64,000 bases of DNA from Palsa-1033 sp963735455 (GCA_963735455.1 CAVTKZ010000004.1:124001-188000), one strand, 5' to 3'; positions 39,238 through 47,780 are shown, counted from the stretch's first letter. A program made the numbers and translations. The notes: generated by a model not told the origin, from the sequence alone.

Positions 39238-40746
39238 TCAGCGAAGACGTAGAAGATGAGCATCGTCAGCGAAACGGGGGTCGTCCGAGGTCGTTGGTTC
39301 GATCGCCGTGAACACTCCGAACGGCATGAACACAGCGCACCCCGCCTGGAGCAGATCGATGTCGTGGGTCAACGTGGGGCCGCCTCCGTGGGCGACAAGC
39401 ACGATAAAGTCGATCTCCCGCGGGTCGGATAGAGGCCAATCGGCCGTCGGTGGCCGGTCGCCGGCTCGCACCGCGATTTCGCAGTAGATCCCGGCCTTCT
39501 CAACCTCGGGCAGATCAGCCATCAGACTGCCGATCCCAGTCGGGAGGTTCCCTCCGCGCTCCTCGATGAACGATCGCGGCATCGACCGGGCCAGGTCGCC
39601 TCGCGGTCCACGAGCCGTGCGCACGCCAATTCGCCGCCAGAAGCCCACGACCCGTGGCCAGTCCTCGAGGTCCACGGTCGAGCAGATCCGGGCCAGCGCC
39701 GCAACGGGCAGCTCGGTCGTAATCCTGGCGATCTCGTCGGGTGCGCCACCACCCGGCTTCATGAACGCGGCAACGGTTCCGGCGAAACGGGTGTATTCCT
39801 CGGGCGTCAACAGCTCGGCCGCCCAGTCGGGCACAGGCAGCGATGCCAAAGGTTCGATTGCCGTCAGCACGCCGCGGAAGCGCGGGTCGGCAACGTTGAG
39901 CTTTCGGCCCGCTGGCGTCTCGGTAAGGCTCATGTCGATCTCGACGACCTCGCCCGTGACCCGACGCCAGAGCAGGTTGCGGTGGACTGTGTCGGGATGC
40001 TCTTTTAGCCAAGCGTCGTGAGCGACCGCGAGCCCGGTCACATCGCTCCGCAAGTCGGTGCCAAAAGTCAGCGGTCGAACGAGTGCCATGTTGGGTGAGG
40101 GCAGGACGAGCAATGTCCCGAACGGCCCGACGGCGTCGGGCTCGACATCATCCAGGCGGGTGACAAGCAGGGCCGACCACACGCCCGGCGCGCAATTGAG
40201 AACGGTGATCGATGGTCGGCTCTCCAGCTTCGACTTGGCCACGGGCGCTGCTGCCGCTCGATCACGACCAGCTTGCAGAAACATCTCGGGCGTGGCATCC
40301 CAGCCGGCCAGCATGGACGGCAGGATCATGCGGACGACATCCTCGTTCTGGAGGCACAACGCATAGCGCGTCCCCGGGAGGAGCCCCTCCACCGCTAGTC
40401 CGACCGGGCGGGGTGGGTCACCAGCTTCGAGCATGGCCGTGAAGTACGGGCGGGCATCTTCGAGGCGGGCGGCTCGCTTCTCCAGCTCGGCGCCATCGCG
40501 GACCGATTTGAGATTCTTGGTGTAGTAGGCGGCCACGACCATCGGCCAATTCGTTCGAGCATAGGCGGCGACGTGGTTCATCAGGTCCGGCAGGTCTACC
40601 CGCGCCGCAACGTCCGGGTCTCGCAAAGCACCCCCCGAGGGGACGAGGTCGCCGAGCTGTTCCGCGGCGAGCCCCCTGATCACCTCTCGGTCGGCTTCAC
40701 TGAGCTGTCCTGGGACGTCGGGTTGGCGTCGACCAAAGAGCGGCAT
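39238..40746 (-). CDS. Hypothetical protein, paralog of the 609-residue neighbour
   Basis: 502 soluble residues. The N-terminal YARTNWPMVVAAYYTKNLKSV and LLPGTRYALCLQNEDVVRMIL parallel WEAVVRIYYAKRI and LRLILMREDVA of the neighbour. The core DAVGPFGTLLVLPSPNMALVRPL, GTDLRSDVTGLAVAHDAWLKEH and LLWRRVTGEVVEIDMSL is the shared domain, and LPVPDWAAELLTPEEYTRFAGTVAAF matches LDVPGWAQGKLAPEQYVRFAGCVSA. The C-terminus differs. The function is unknown, with a DUF1444-like assignment only tentative. It starts 63 bases downstream of the SPFH gene and is probably co-transcribed with it. Confidence 0.6.
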   Translation of the reverse strand: MPLFGRRQPDVPGQLSEADREVIRGLAAEQLGDLVPSGGALRDPDVAARVDLPDLMNHVAAYARTNWPMVVAAYYTKNLKSVRDGAELEKRAARLEDARPYFTAMLEAGDPPRPVGLAVEGLLPGTRYALCLQNEDVVRMILPSMLAGWDATPEMFLQAGRDRAAAAPVAKSKLESRPSITVLNCAPGVWSALLVTRLDDVEPDAVGPFGTLLVLPSPNMALVRPLTFGTDLRSDVTGLAVAHDAWLKEHPDTVHRNLLWRRVTGEVVEIDMSLTETPAGRKLNVADPRFRGVLTAIEPLASLPVPDWAAELLTPEEYTRFAGTVAAFMKPGGGAPDEIARITTELPVAALARICSTVDLEDWPRVVGFWRRIGVRTARGPRGDLARSMPRSFIEERGGNLPTGIGSLMADLPEVEKAGIYCEIAVRAGDRPPTADWPLSDPREIDFIVLVAHGGGPTLTHDIDLLQAGCAVFMPFGVFTAIEPTTSDDPRFADDAHLLRLR

Positions 40747-40809
40747 CAGCCGTGGTCCCGACCGGTCAGTCGCACGAGCACGCCCCGGCCTGCTCGTCCC
40801 AGGTTGGGT

Positions 40810-41961
40810 TCACGCGGTAATGCCGGCCTCTGCGTCGGGTGCGACCTCGTGCTCAGCGCGGGCGTTCGTTGCCTTCTCGAGCGTGCGCGACATGTAATCG
40901 AAGAGCGGGGCGAGCTGACCCATGAGCTGGGCGCCCTCGCCGTAGATCGACAGGTTCGTCCCCTGGAGCACCTTCGAGGCCGACTCGACCATCCGCGGCG
41001 CCTGCTCGAGGGGCAGGATCGCCAGGCGCATGTCCTGCTGAGCCCGGGCGAGGAGCAGGTCACGCTCGACTTCGAGGGCTTTGACCTGGCTCTGGAGCTG
41101 GAGCAGGGTGAGCTCTTCGGCGAGGATGCCCCGCTCGGTCTCGAGGCGCAGCAAGCGAACCGGCGCCTCGGCCGTCACCCGGTCGCGGTCCGCCGCGAGC
41201 TGGGCGTGCAGTCGCTCCTGCTCGAGCTCGAGGATCTGACGGTCCGTTGCCAGCGTCTCGGTCTGGGCCCTTCGCTGGCGGGCAATCTGGGCCAGCTCCA
41301 TCTCTTCGTCTCGGCGGAGCTTGGCCTGGTCGCCCGCCAGCTTCTGCTCCTGGACGCGGCCCTGGGATTCGAGCTCCGCCAGCTGCATCTGCTCCTGGGC
41401 CTGCATGTTCGATTGGTCGGCCTTGAGCTTGATCTCGTTGCGAACCTCAGCCTCGAGCTGCTGCCGCAGCGTGGCATCGACGATGAAGACCTGGGCGACC
41501 TGGGCGGCTTCGATCCGGACGCCCCATTCTCGGGAATCGTCCCCACCGCTGTGGATCGTCGACTCGAGTGCCGCGGCGACGACGCCGCTCAGGGTGGTCT
41601 TGCGCTGCTCGATGCACTCGACCATGGTCATGTGCGAGACCGCGTGGCGGAGCTCACCGAAGGTGACGTGGGTGAGGAGTGTCGTGATCTGGTCGATCCC
41701 GTGGCCACGAGTGAAGTCGAACATCGTCGCGGCGGCCCTGGGATCGTCGATCCGGTAGATGAAGGTGCCCTTGAAGCGGAGCGGGACGCCGTCCTTGGTC
41801 TCCTGGGTGAACTCGAACGCGGCTTCCTGCTTGGTGCTCGGGACGAGCACGTAGATCGTGCCCGGACGCAGGAAGACCGTGACCGCCGACCCGCGGTTCT
41901 CGAGGCCACCTCGACGCCCCACCAGCAGATACTCGTTGGGACCGGCTCGAACGATCGCCAC
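40810..41961 (-). CDS. SPFH/band-7 (flotillin-like) coiled-coil protein
   Basis: 383 residues. The first 190 form a band-7/SPFH domain (MAIVRAGPNEYLLVGRRGG, FLRPGTIYVLVPSTKQEAAFEF, VPLRFKGTFIYRIDDPRAAATMFDF, REWGVRIEAAQVAQVFIVDA), with no obvious membrane hairpin before it. From about 195 to 330 there is a long charged coiled coil rich in Gln, Glu and Arg, as in flotillins. The C-terminus (MVESASKVLQGTNLSIYGEGAQLM) also follows flotillins. Such proteins form large oligomeric platforms at membranes. The cluster with two or three unknown paralogous proteins suggests a multi-protein membrane-associated system. Confidence 0.8.
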   Translation of the reverse strand: MAIVRAGPNEYLLVGRRGGLENRGSAVTVFLRPGTIYVLVPSTKQEAAFEFTQETKDGVPLRFKGTFIYRIDDPRAAATMFDFTRGHGIDQITTLLTHVTFGELRHAVSHMTMVECIEQRKTTLSGVVAAALESTIHSGGDDSREWGVRIEAAQVAQVFIVDATLRQQLEAEVRNEIKLKADQSNMQAQEQMQLAELESQGRVQEQKLAGDQAKLRRDEEMELAQIARQRRAQTETLATDRQILELEQERLHAQLAADRDRVTAEAPVRLLRLETERGILAEELTLLQLQSQVKALEVERDLLLARAQQDMRLAILPLEQAPRMVESASKVLQGTNLSIYGEGAQLMGQLAPLFDYMSRTLEKATNARAEHEVAPDAEAGITA

Positions 41962-42183
41962 GGGGATCTCCCCTCACTGTCGAATCCAGGCGCTCAGGTC
42001 CCGTTGCCGATCAGGTGCCGTGAACGCGAGAGCCGTCCCTCCGACTCTCGCCTGGCTAGCTCGATTCGGTGCTCCGGGCCTGGGACTTCACAGGCCGATC
42101 AGAGCACCGGGGTCCACGGCCTCATATAGGACGAAAGTACTAGTACTCCCGAGCTGAGTCGGCATTGATCCACCGGCCTCCGA

Positions 42184-43962
42184 TCAGGGCTTGACCCCAG
42201 CAAGCCAGATCCGGCTCGGACCGTCGGGCGTTGGAACTCGGCTGAAGGCAACGATGGGCGCGCCGTCCGGGCCCAGTGCGAGGCCACTCAAGTCGCCGAC
42301 CGTGGTGACCGTCGACCACGATAGCGATCCCGCCACGGATCGAACGCCGAGCATCACCGTTGGGCCGTACGTCTGCTGGACGGCAACGATCAGTCGGCCG
42401 TCAGGGGCGAAGGCTGCAAAGGGCACGGCGCTGCTGGCGATCGCCAGCAGCCGAGTGGTCGTCCAGGACCCGGAGGCGTTCGTGGTTTCGTCGATCTCGG
42501 GGTGCCCATTGATGCGCTCGACGAGGTGGATCGATCCATGTCCGTCGATCGCGATCGATGGATTGAGGACTGCCCCGTTGGTCGTTGGGACGTGGGTGGA
42601 GCTCCAGCCGGTCGCGGTCAGGCGGGCCAGGTCGACCCCCTGGTGGGCACCTGCCAGGCTCGCATAGGCGATGATCGGTTGGCCAGTCGCGTCGATTGCA
42701 ATCGTCGCTGTTGATGCCGGAGCCGCCAGCTTGGCGACCGTCACGGGGCTCGACCAAGTGCCGGAGGTGGTCCGGCTCTCGTACATGACCGTGGCGCCCG
42801 CCGTCGTCATGGACAGATAGGCGAGCTGCACGCCACCGCTCGGGTCGAGGGCGATCGATGGCCGCGAGACAAACATGCCGCCACCCGTCGACGCGACCGA
42901 CGTGTAGCGCCAGGCGCCCGACGTGTCCTCGCCGTAGTCGATTCCGGTCGGTGTCTCGAACGCGACGTGGAGGTGGCCGGCCGGATCGATGGCTGGACTG
43001 GCATTCCAGCTCGCCTGTTGGTCAGCCGGGTCGAGCTCGTTGGCCGCCCACACGTCCGGACTCGGCGGTGGTGTCCAGCTCGTCGTCGGGGCCGGTAAGT
43101 CGAGGAGCGCAGGGATGGTGACGAAGCCAAAGCCTCGGGATCGATAGCGGGCAATGATCGCCGGCAAGGCCAGCGGGGTGAGCTTCGCGCCACAGTGCAT
43201 GATCACGATCGAGCCGTTCGTGCCGGTCGTCGCGTCGGCGACTTCGGCAGCCACCGAAGGGACCCCGTTCTGATCCCGGGAATCAACGTCCCAGCCGACG
43301 AGCACGGGGTAGCCCTGGGCGGACGCGACCTGTTCGACAGGGAGGTCGTAATCGCCGTACGGCGGACGGTAGGCGTTGATCGAGGGAACGCCGAGGGCTG
43401 CGTCCGCGATCCGGCGGTCCGAATCCAGGCTCAGCCCGAGGGCTGCGGCCGCGAGGGTGCGCGGGTCGTTGTGGGTCGTGGTGTGGCTGCCGACCGGGAA
43501 CCCGTTCGCGGCGACCCAATGCCAGAAGCTCGGGGTCTCCCGAACGTACTGGCCATTGGGAAAGAACGTCGCCGGCACCCCCTGGGCAAGCAGGGTATGG
43601 ACGATCGAGATGCAGGCCGGGACGTTGAACCCATCGTCAAAGGTGAGGGCGACGACCTTGGCGGCCCGCGATCCGTGGCGGACGAATGTGGCCTGGGCCA
43701 GGCAGCCAACCAGGCATGACGGCGACGGCGAAGCCGCGGATGGAAGCGGTAGGGCGGAGCTTGTGGGCGCCGGCGTCGCCGCCGCGACCGGGGACTGGCT
43801 CGCCGCCGGTGGCGCCGAAGGGACGGGCCGCGGCGCGGCGCACCCGGCCACGAGAACGGCAACGAGCAGGATCAGCGCTCCACGCCCGGCCCAAGACCCT
43901 CGCGGGGGGTCGAGAGTGCGCTGCTGAGCGTCGCTTGGACGGATGGGACCTGCTCCCGGCAT
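42184..43962 (-). CDS. Lipoprotein polysaccharide deacetylase with C-terminal propeller-like domain
   Basis: 592 residues. A signal segment ending LVAVLVAGCA has a lipobox Cys, followed by a Pro/Ala/Ser linker. Residues about 95-290 are a NodB-type carbohydrate esterase: TFDDGFN (metal Asp), HTTTHND (HxxxH), RPPYGDYD and IMHCGAK. The chain VGWDVDSRDQNG is the usual motif 4. The C-terminal 290 residues have repeated ...GHLHVAF, GGVQLAYLS, GQPIIAYAS, GSIHLVE and GRLIVAV strands, as in sialidase-like propellers, probably for binding glycan. The enzyme likely removes acetyl groups from peptidoglycan or exopolysaccharide outside the cell. The propeller appendix is uncommon for this family. Confidence 0.85.
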   Translation of the reverse strand: MPGAGPIRPSDAQQRTLDPPRGSWAGRGALILLVAVLVAGCAAPRPVPSAPPAASQSPVAAATPAPTSSALPLPSAASPSPSCLVGCLAQATFVRHGSRAAKVVALTFDDGFNVPACISIVHTLLAQGVPATFFPNGQYVRETPSFWHWVAANGFPVGSHTTTHNDPRTLAAAALGLSLDSDRRIADAALGVPSINAYRPPYGDYDLPVEQVASAQGYPVLVGWDVDSRDQNGVPSVAAEVADATTGTNGSIVIMHCGAKLTPLALPAIIARYRSRGFGFVTIPALLDLPAPTTSWTPPPSPDVWAANELDPADQQASWNASPAIDPAGHLHVAFETPTGIDYGEDTSGAWRYTSVASTGGGMFVSRPSIALDPSGGVQLAYLSMTTAGATVMYESRTTSGTWSSPVTVAKLAAPASTATIAIDATGQPIIAYASLAGAHQGVDLARLTATGWSSTHVPTTNGAVLNPSIAIDGHGSIHLVERINGHPEIDETTNASGSWTTTRLLAIASSAVPFAAFAPDGRLIVAVQQTYGPTVMLGVRSVAGSLSWSTVTTVGDLSGLALGPDGAPIVAFSRVPTPDGPSRIWLAGVKP

Positions 43963-44017
43963 CGATTCATCTTAGGTTCGAACCAGGAATGCGCAGGTTA
44001 CCGGCGTCGGCCTGCGG

Positions 44018-44689
44018 TCAGGGCACGTTCGGCGCGCGCTTCAGGCCGTCAAGGACGATGTCGAGGCCGTACTCGAACTCGTCCTCGTAGTCGTAGCCCG
44101 GCTGCATCGCGTGACCGGTGATGAACGCCACCAGGTTCGGGTACTCATCAGGGTCGAACGGCGCGAGCATCGTCTGGGCGACCTCGGCCACCTCGTCGCC
44201 GGTCTCGAACGGCAAGTTCATCTTCGTCAGGGCAAAGCCGTAGATATAGCTGTCCAGCGCCGAGTAGGCGTGGGCGGCCATCGTGAGGTCGAAACCAGCC
44301 GAGCGCAGGCTGCCGATCATCAGGTCGTGGTGGCGGAGGCCTGCCGGACCCGGGTGGCGGCGCGACTCCATCAGTCCAATCGCCCAGCGGTGGCGGCCCA
44401 AGGCATCGCGCAGGGAGATTGCCCGCCGGCGCATGGCCGTCGACCAGTCGGGACCTGCTGAGGGGAGCTCGACCTCGCCAAAGACGATGTCGACCATCGC
44501 ATCCACGAGGTCCTCCTTGTTCGTGAAGTGGTGGTAGAGCGCCATCGCTTCAACGCCGAGCTCCTGGCCGAGCTTGCGCATGCTGAGCGACTCGAGACCG
44601 CCCTGGTCGGCGAGCTCCATGGCTGTCTCCAGGACCCGCTCGCGGTTGAGCGGGATGCGTCGTTCTCGGCTTGCGGTTCGTCTGGCCAT
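44018..44689 (-). CDS. TetR-family transcriptional regulator
   Basis: 223 residues, started at MARRTASRERRIPLNRERV behind CAGGAGGCGC; a longer start 15 codons earlier has a worse context. The TetR HTH is complete (VLETAMELADQGGLESLSMRKLGQELGVEAMALYHHFTNKEDLVDAMVD), and the C-terminal domain (DALGRHRWAIGLMES, YSALDSYIYGFALTKMNLPF) is of the TetR_C tetracycline-repressor-like class. It is divergent from a zinc-independent oxidoreductase whose promoter carries palindromes, so it should repress that gene and respond to a small molecule. Confidence 0.9.
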   Translation of the reverse strand: MARRTASRERRIPLNRERVLETAMELADQGGLESLSMRKLGQELGVEAMALYHHFTNKEDLVDAMVDIVFGEVELPSAGPDWSTAMRRRAISLRDALGRHRWAIGLMESRRHPGPAGLRHHDLMIGSLRSAGFDLTMAAHAYSALDSYIYGFALTKMNLPFETGDEVAEVAQTMLAPFDPDEYPNLVAFITGHAMQPGYDYEDEFEYGLDIVLDGLKRAPNVP

Positions 44690-44724
44690 GCGCCTCCTGG
44701 TCGGAATGGTTCCGGGATTGGGCA

Positions 44725-44753
44725 TTGACAGCACCGACTATACACCGTATGTT
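44725..44753 (+). promoter_or_regulatory. Sigma-70-type promoter of the oxidoreductase gene
   Basis: TTGACA, 17-base spacer, TATGTT, in the 107-base divergent gap between tetR and the oxidoreductase. The -10 box lies within the palindrome listed next, so repressor binding would block the promoter. Confidence 0.6.
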
Positions 44754-44759
44754 TTACGG
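44745..44759. promoter_or_regulatory. Palindrome CCGTA-N5-TACGG, candidate TetR operator
   Basis: Perfect 5-base arms around TGTTT, overlapping the -10 element. Similar half-sites (TTTAC, GTAAG) recur within the next 25 bases, suggesting a second, weaker site. Position between divergent tetR and its likely target fits a repressor operator. Confidence 0.55.
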
Positions 44760-44796
44760 CGTCAGGTTTACATCGTAAGAAAGGTGCGAAGCGGAG

Positions 44797-45834
44797 ATGG
44801 AAATGATTGATCAGGTTGGGCCCGGAGCCGCGGCCGAGGGGACGATGCGGGCAGTCGTCCAGTCAACGTACGGTGCCGCGGCACGCGTCCTGGAGCTGCG
44901 TGAGGTTCCCCGTCCGGTGGCCAAGGCCGGCGAAGTCCTGATCCGGGTCGAGGCGGCGTCGATCCACGTCGGGGACGCGATCATCATGGCCGGCCGGCCC
45001 TACTTCCTGCGCCTCGCGACCGGGCTCCGCAAGCCCAAGAACTCGATCCCTGGGACGGATGTAGCCGGCACGGTCGAATCCGTCGGCACCGGCGTCACCG
45101 ACCTCCGCGTTGGCGACCCGGTGATCGGCTGGTGCACGGGCGCCTTCGCTGAGTACGTCTGCGGCCCGGCTAACCATTTTGTGCCCAAGCCCGCGAACCT
45201 GAGCTTCGCCCAGGCGGCGGCGATCGGAGTCTCGGCGACCACGGCGCTCCAGCTCCTGCGCGATCAGGGCAAGGTTGAGGCCGGCCAGAAAGTCTTGATC
45301 AACGGGGCCTCCGGTGGGGTGGGTCCGTTCGCCGTCCAGATCGCCAAGGCGTTCGGGGCCGAAGTGACGGGTGTGTGCAGCACCGGGAACGTGGACATGG
45401 TCCGCTCGGCTGGCGCCGACCACGTCGTCGACTACACCCAGGAAGACTTCACCGAAGCGGAGCCCCGCTACGACTTCATCCTCGACAACGTGGCGAACCA
45501 CTCGATGGCCGACACCCGGCGCGCCTTGACCCCGACCGGCCAGCTCCAGCCCAATGGCGGTGGACATTCGAGCGGCCGGTGGGTGGGCTCGATGGGCGGC
45601 GTCATCAAGGCAGCCGTGGCCTCGAAGTTCGTGCGCCAGCAGGCCGGCCCTTCGGTCAAGTTCCAGAACCGCGCGGACCTCCTTGCGCTCACGGAGCTCG
45701 TCCTGGCCGGCAAGGTGACTCCGGTGATCGATGGAACCTATCCGCTCAGCCAGACGGCGGCGGCGATGAGCCACGTCGCCAAAGGCCACGCCCGGGGAAC
45801 CGCGGTCATCGCCATCGGCAGCACGCTGGCCTAG
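44797..45834 (+). CDS. Zinc-independent NAD(P)H-quinone-type oxidoreductase (MDR family)
   Basis: 345 residues as opened, but the ATG two codons later (MIDQVGPG) has better spacing from the GGAG site. The medium-chain dehydrogenase fold is complete: N-terminal VVQSTYGAAARVLELREVPRP, HVGDAIIMAGRP, PGTDVAGTVESVGTGVTDLRVGDPVIG, cofactor loop LINGASGGVGPFAVQIAKAFGAEV and C-terminal VTPVIDGTYPLSQTAAAMSH. Structural-zinc cysteines are absent, as in quinone oxidoreductases. It is probably induced when the divergent TetR releases the overlapping palindrome. The next gene is a shortened relative. Confidence 0.9.
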   Translation: MEMIDQVGPGAAAEGTMRAVVQSTYGAAARVLELREVPRPVAKAGEVLIRVEAASIHVGDAIIMAGRPYFLRLATGLRKPKNSIPGTDVAGTVESVGTGVTDLRVGDPVIGWCTGAFAEYVCGPANHFVPKPANLSFAQAAAIGVSATTALQLLRDQGKVEAGQKVLINGASGGVGPFAVQIAKAFGAEVTGVCSTGNVDMVRSAGADHVVDYTQEDFTEAEPRYDFILDNVANHSMADTRRALTPTGQLQPNGGGHSSGRWVGSMGGVIKAAVASKFVRQQAGPSVKFQNRADLLALTELVLAGKVTPVIDGTYPLSQTAAAMSHVAKGHARGTAVIAIGSTLA

Positions 45835-45864
45835 GACTTCGATCGTGGCGCGGCGGCGAACACA

Positions 45865-46197
45865 GTGAGGGCCATCGTCCGGGATCGGTACGGCTCGCCC
45901 GAGGTCCTCGCGCTCGAGGCGGTCGCCATGCCTGCCCCTACGGACAGCGAGGTCCTGGTCCGTGTCCGGGCGTCGTCGCTAAACCAAGGTGACCTCGACT
46001 ACCTGTACGGCCGACCGTTCCTCACCCGGCTCGGCATCGGCTTCAAGGGGGCCGACGTGGTTCGGCTAACGGCCCTGATCGAGGCCGGAACGCTCAAGCC
46101 GGTGATCGACCGCACCTATCCGTTGGCGGATGTCCCCGAAGCTCTCCGATATCTGGACAGTGGTAGCGCGCACGGGAAAGTCGTCATCACCGTGTGA
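45865..46197 (+). CDS. Internally deleted MDR oxidoreductase
   Basis: 110 residues from GTG. Residues 1-62 (MRAIVRDRYGSPEVLALEAV, SSLNQGDLDYLYGRPFLTRLGIGF) match the N-terminal catalytic domain of the quinone-oxidoreductase family. Residues 63-110 (KGADVVRLTALIEAGTLKPVIDRTYPLADVPEALRYLDSG, then GKVVITV) match its extreme C-terminus. The roughly 200 residues between, including the whole NAD(P)-binding domain, are missing, with the frame kept. The product cannot be a normal enzyme; it is either a deletion pseudogene that stays open or a small regulatory derivative. It follows the complete homolog by 30 bases and its end overlaps the convergent marR gene. Confidence 0.75.
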   Translation: MRAIVRDRYGSPEVLALEAVAMPAPTDSEVLVRVRASSLNQGDLDYLYGRPFLTRLGIGFKGADVVRLTALIEAGTLKPVIDRTYPLADVPEALRYLDSGSAHGKVVITV

Positions 46198-46651
46198 AGC
46201 CTCCATTCACACGGTCAGGGCCGGGCAGCACCGCCACGGCTCGTTCGAGCTCGGCTAGCTCGTCCTCGGAAAGCTCGAGCAGCTCCGGCGGCGGCGTGTA
46301 GATCCCCGCGATGAGCGCCCGCTTGGTGGCAATTCCATGGGCGGTCAGCACGACGAGCTTGACCCGCCGGTCGGTGGCGTGCGCCCGTCGTTCGGCCAGC
46401 CCTTTGGCCTCGAGCCGATCGACTGTCCAGGTCGCGGTCGAAGCATCGCAACGCCATTCGGCCGCGAGCGAGCGCATTGTCCGACCCTCGCCCTCGAGGC
46501 CGGGGGTCTGCAGGGCCCGACTGTCGTTGGGCGTCAGCCCGTGGCGGGCCAGGAGCTCGATCCGCCGCGGCGAGGTCGCGATGATCAGATCGAAGATCCG
46601 GCGCCACACGGAGGCTGCGAGCTTTGCGGTCCGGGCCGAAGGTGCAGGCAT
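46187..46651 (-). CDS. MarR-family transcriptional regulator
   Basis: 154 residues. The winged helix is visible: LLARHGLTPNDSRALQTPG, MRSLAAEWRCDASTATWTVDRLEAKGLAERRAHATDRRVKLVVLTAHG (in pieces), with the DRR-K wing of MarR. N- and C-terminal helices would pair for dimerisation (AKLAASVWRRIFDLIIATSPRRIE; LLELSEDELAELERAVAVL). It runs convergent to the deleted oxidoreductase, overlapping it by 11 bases, and is divergent from the luciferase-like gene, which it may control. Confidence 0.85.
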   Translation of the reverse strand: MPAPSARTAKLAASVWRRIFDLIIATSPRRIELLARHGLTPNDSRALQTPGLEGEGRTMRSLAAEWRCDASTATWTVDRLEAKGLAERRAHATDRRVKLVVLTAHGIATKRALIAGIYTPPPELLELSEDELAELERAVAVLPGPDRVNGGFTR

Positions 46652-46807
46652 CGCGTCATTCTAGCCAGTCCCGGTCGGTGCTTTGATGAGTACGATGGTT
46701 GCAGTGCTCAAAGTATCGTGGCAGACTGGCGGCTCGAAACCGCTCGAGGACTGCCATATGGACCAGAACCTGGCCGGCCGCACCAACGGACCGCGCGGGG
46801 GTGGTCG

Positions 46808-47689
46808 ATGAAGCTCGGCCTCCACATCCCGGCAATGTCCTGGGCCGGCGGACCGGCCAACCTCGGTTCGAACCTCGCGGCGATCAGCGCCGCGGCCGAG
46901 GCCGCCGGGTTCGACTCGATCGATGTCGCCGATCACCTTTGGCAGCATCCGATCATGGGCGGACCCACCGAGAGCCAGCTCGAGGCGTACACGACCCTTG
47001 GCTTCATCGCCGCGCACACGGAGCGGGTCCGCCTGTTCGCCCTCGCCACCGCGGTCAGCTTCCGGCCGGCAGGATTGCTGGCCAAGGAGGTCACCACGCT
47101 CGATGTGCTCTCGGGCGGCCGGGCGATGCTCGCGATCGGGGCGGGCGACTACCCGGAGGAGGCCGCCGGCCTCGGCTTGCCGTTCCCGCCGCTCGGTGAG
47201 CGGTTCGATCTCCTCGAGGAGACCGTTCGCGCGTGCCTCGCCATGTGGGCCGGCGACCAGGGTGACGAACGCCCGTTTCACGGCACGCGCATCCAGCTCG
47301 AGCGGCCGCTGAACTCGCCCCAGAGCCTGACCCGCCCGCACCCGCCGATCCTGATCGCGGGCAGTGGTGAGCGACGGACCCTGCCCCTCGTTGCCCGATA
47401 CGCCGATGCCTGCAACCTCCGGCCGGGTCCGGACATCCCGCGCCAGCTCGATCTCCTGCGCCGGCTGTGCGATCTCGAGCAGCGCGACTACGACGCGATC
47501 GAGAAGACTGTGCCGTTCGGCTTCGATGTTGGCGAGGATGGCTCGAAGGCCGGGGCCGTCGTCGACCAGCTTCGCTGGCTGGCCAGCCTCGGTGTCCAGA
47601 CGGTCCTCGGCTGGGTCGTGGGCGTCGACCAGATCACTCCACTCGAAGTGATGGGACGCGAGGTCATCCCGGCGGCGGCGACGCTCTAA
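46808..47689 (+). CDS. Luciferase-like (LLM class) flavin/F420-dependent oxidoreductase
   Basis: 293 residues, started at MKLGLHIPAMSWAGG; upstream in-frame codons overlap the divergent marR gene. It is a TIM-barrel LLM protein: FDSIDVADHLWQHPIM, TLGFIAAHTERVRLFALATAVSFRPAGLLAKEV, TLDVLSGGRAMLAIGAGDYPEEA, and HPPILIAGSGERRTLPLVARYADACNL. The last strand is the typical cofactor and substrate site of F420-dependent family members, and the DHLWQ motif is shared with them. F420 use is likely but not proven. A hairpin follows the stop. Confidence 0.85.
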   Translation: MKLGLHIPAMSWAGGPANLGSNLAAISAAAEAAGFDSIDVADHLWQHPIMGGPTESQLEAYTTLGFIAAHTERVRLFALATAVSFRPAGLLAKEVTTLDVLSGGRAMLAIGAGDYPEEAAGLGLPFPPLGERFDLLEETVRACLAMWAGDQGDERPFHGTRIQLERPLNSPQSLTRPHPPILIAGSGERRTLPLVARYADACNLRPGPDIPRQLDLLRRLCDLEQRDYDAIEKTVPFGFDVGEDGSKAGAVVDQLRWLASLGVQTVLGWVVGVDQITPLEVMGREVIPAAATL

Positions 47690-47700
47690 TCGTGGCCCCA

Positions 47701-47734
47701 CCGCTGGACGCTTGGGGCGAGCTCGCTCCAGCGG
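47701..47734 (+). terminator. Hairpin after the luciferase-like gene
   Basis: CCGCTGG and CCAGCGG pair across 20 bases that can themselves fold (GCGAGCTCGC). It lies 12 bases after the stop; there is no T run. Confidence 0.4.
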
Positions 47735-47753
47735 CACAGACGAAGGATTGTCG

Positions 47754-47780
47754 GGCGAGGAGGCCCCTCAGGGGACCGCC
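47754..47780. terminator. Hairpin with CCCCTCAGGGG core, related to the repeated terminator
   Basis: GGCG and CGCC flank a CCCC-TCA-GGGG hairpin at the convergent end of the luciferase-like and ice-binding genes. The CCCTCAGGGGAC core is shared with the loop of the hairpins at 29875 and 61510, but the outer stem differs. Confidence 0.4.

Noticed and set aside
40573..42129. 518-codon plus-strand frame opposite the SPFH gene
   Set aside because: Leu/Glu/Arg-rich mirror of a coiled-coil coding region, with no start context and overlap of two supported genes.
43903..43925. GGGGGGTCGAGAG matching part of the 49-bp intergenic element
   Set aside because: It lies inside the signal-peptide coding region of the deacetylase and lacks the GATATCC block, so chance is the better explanation.
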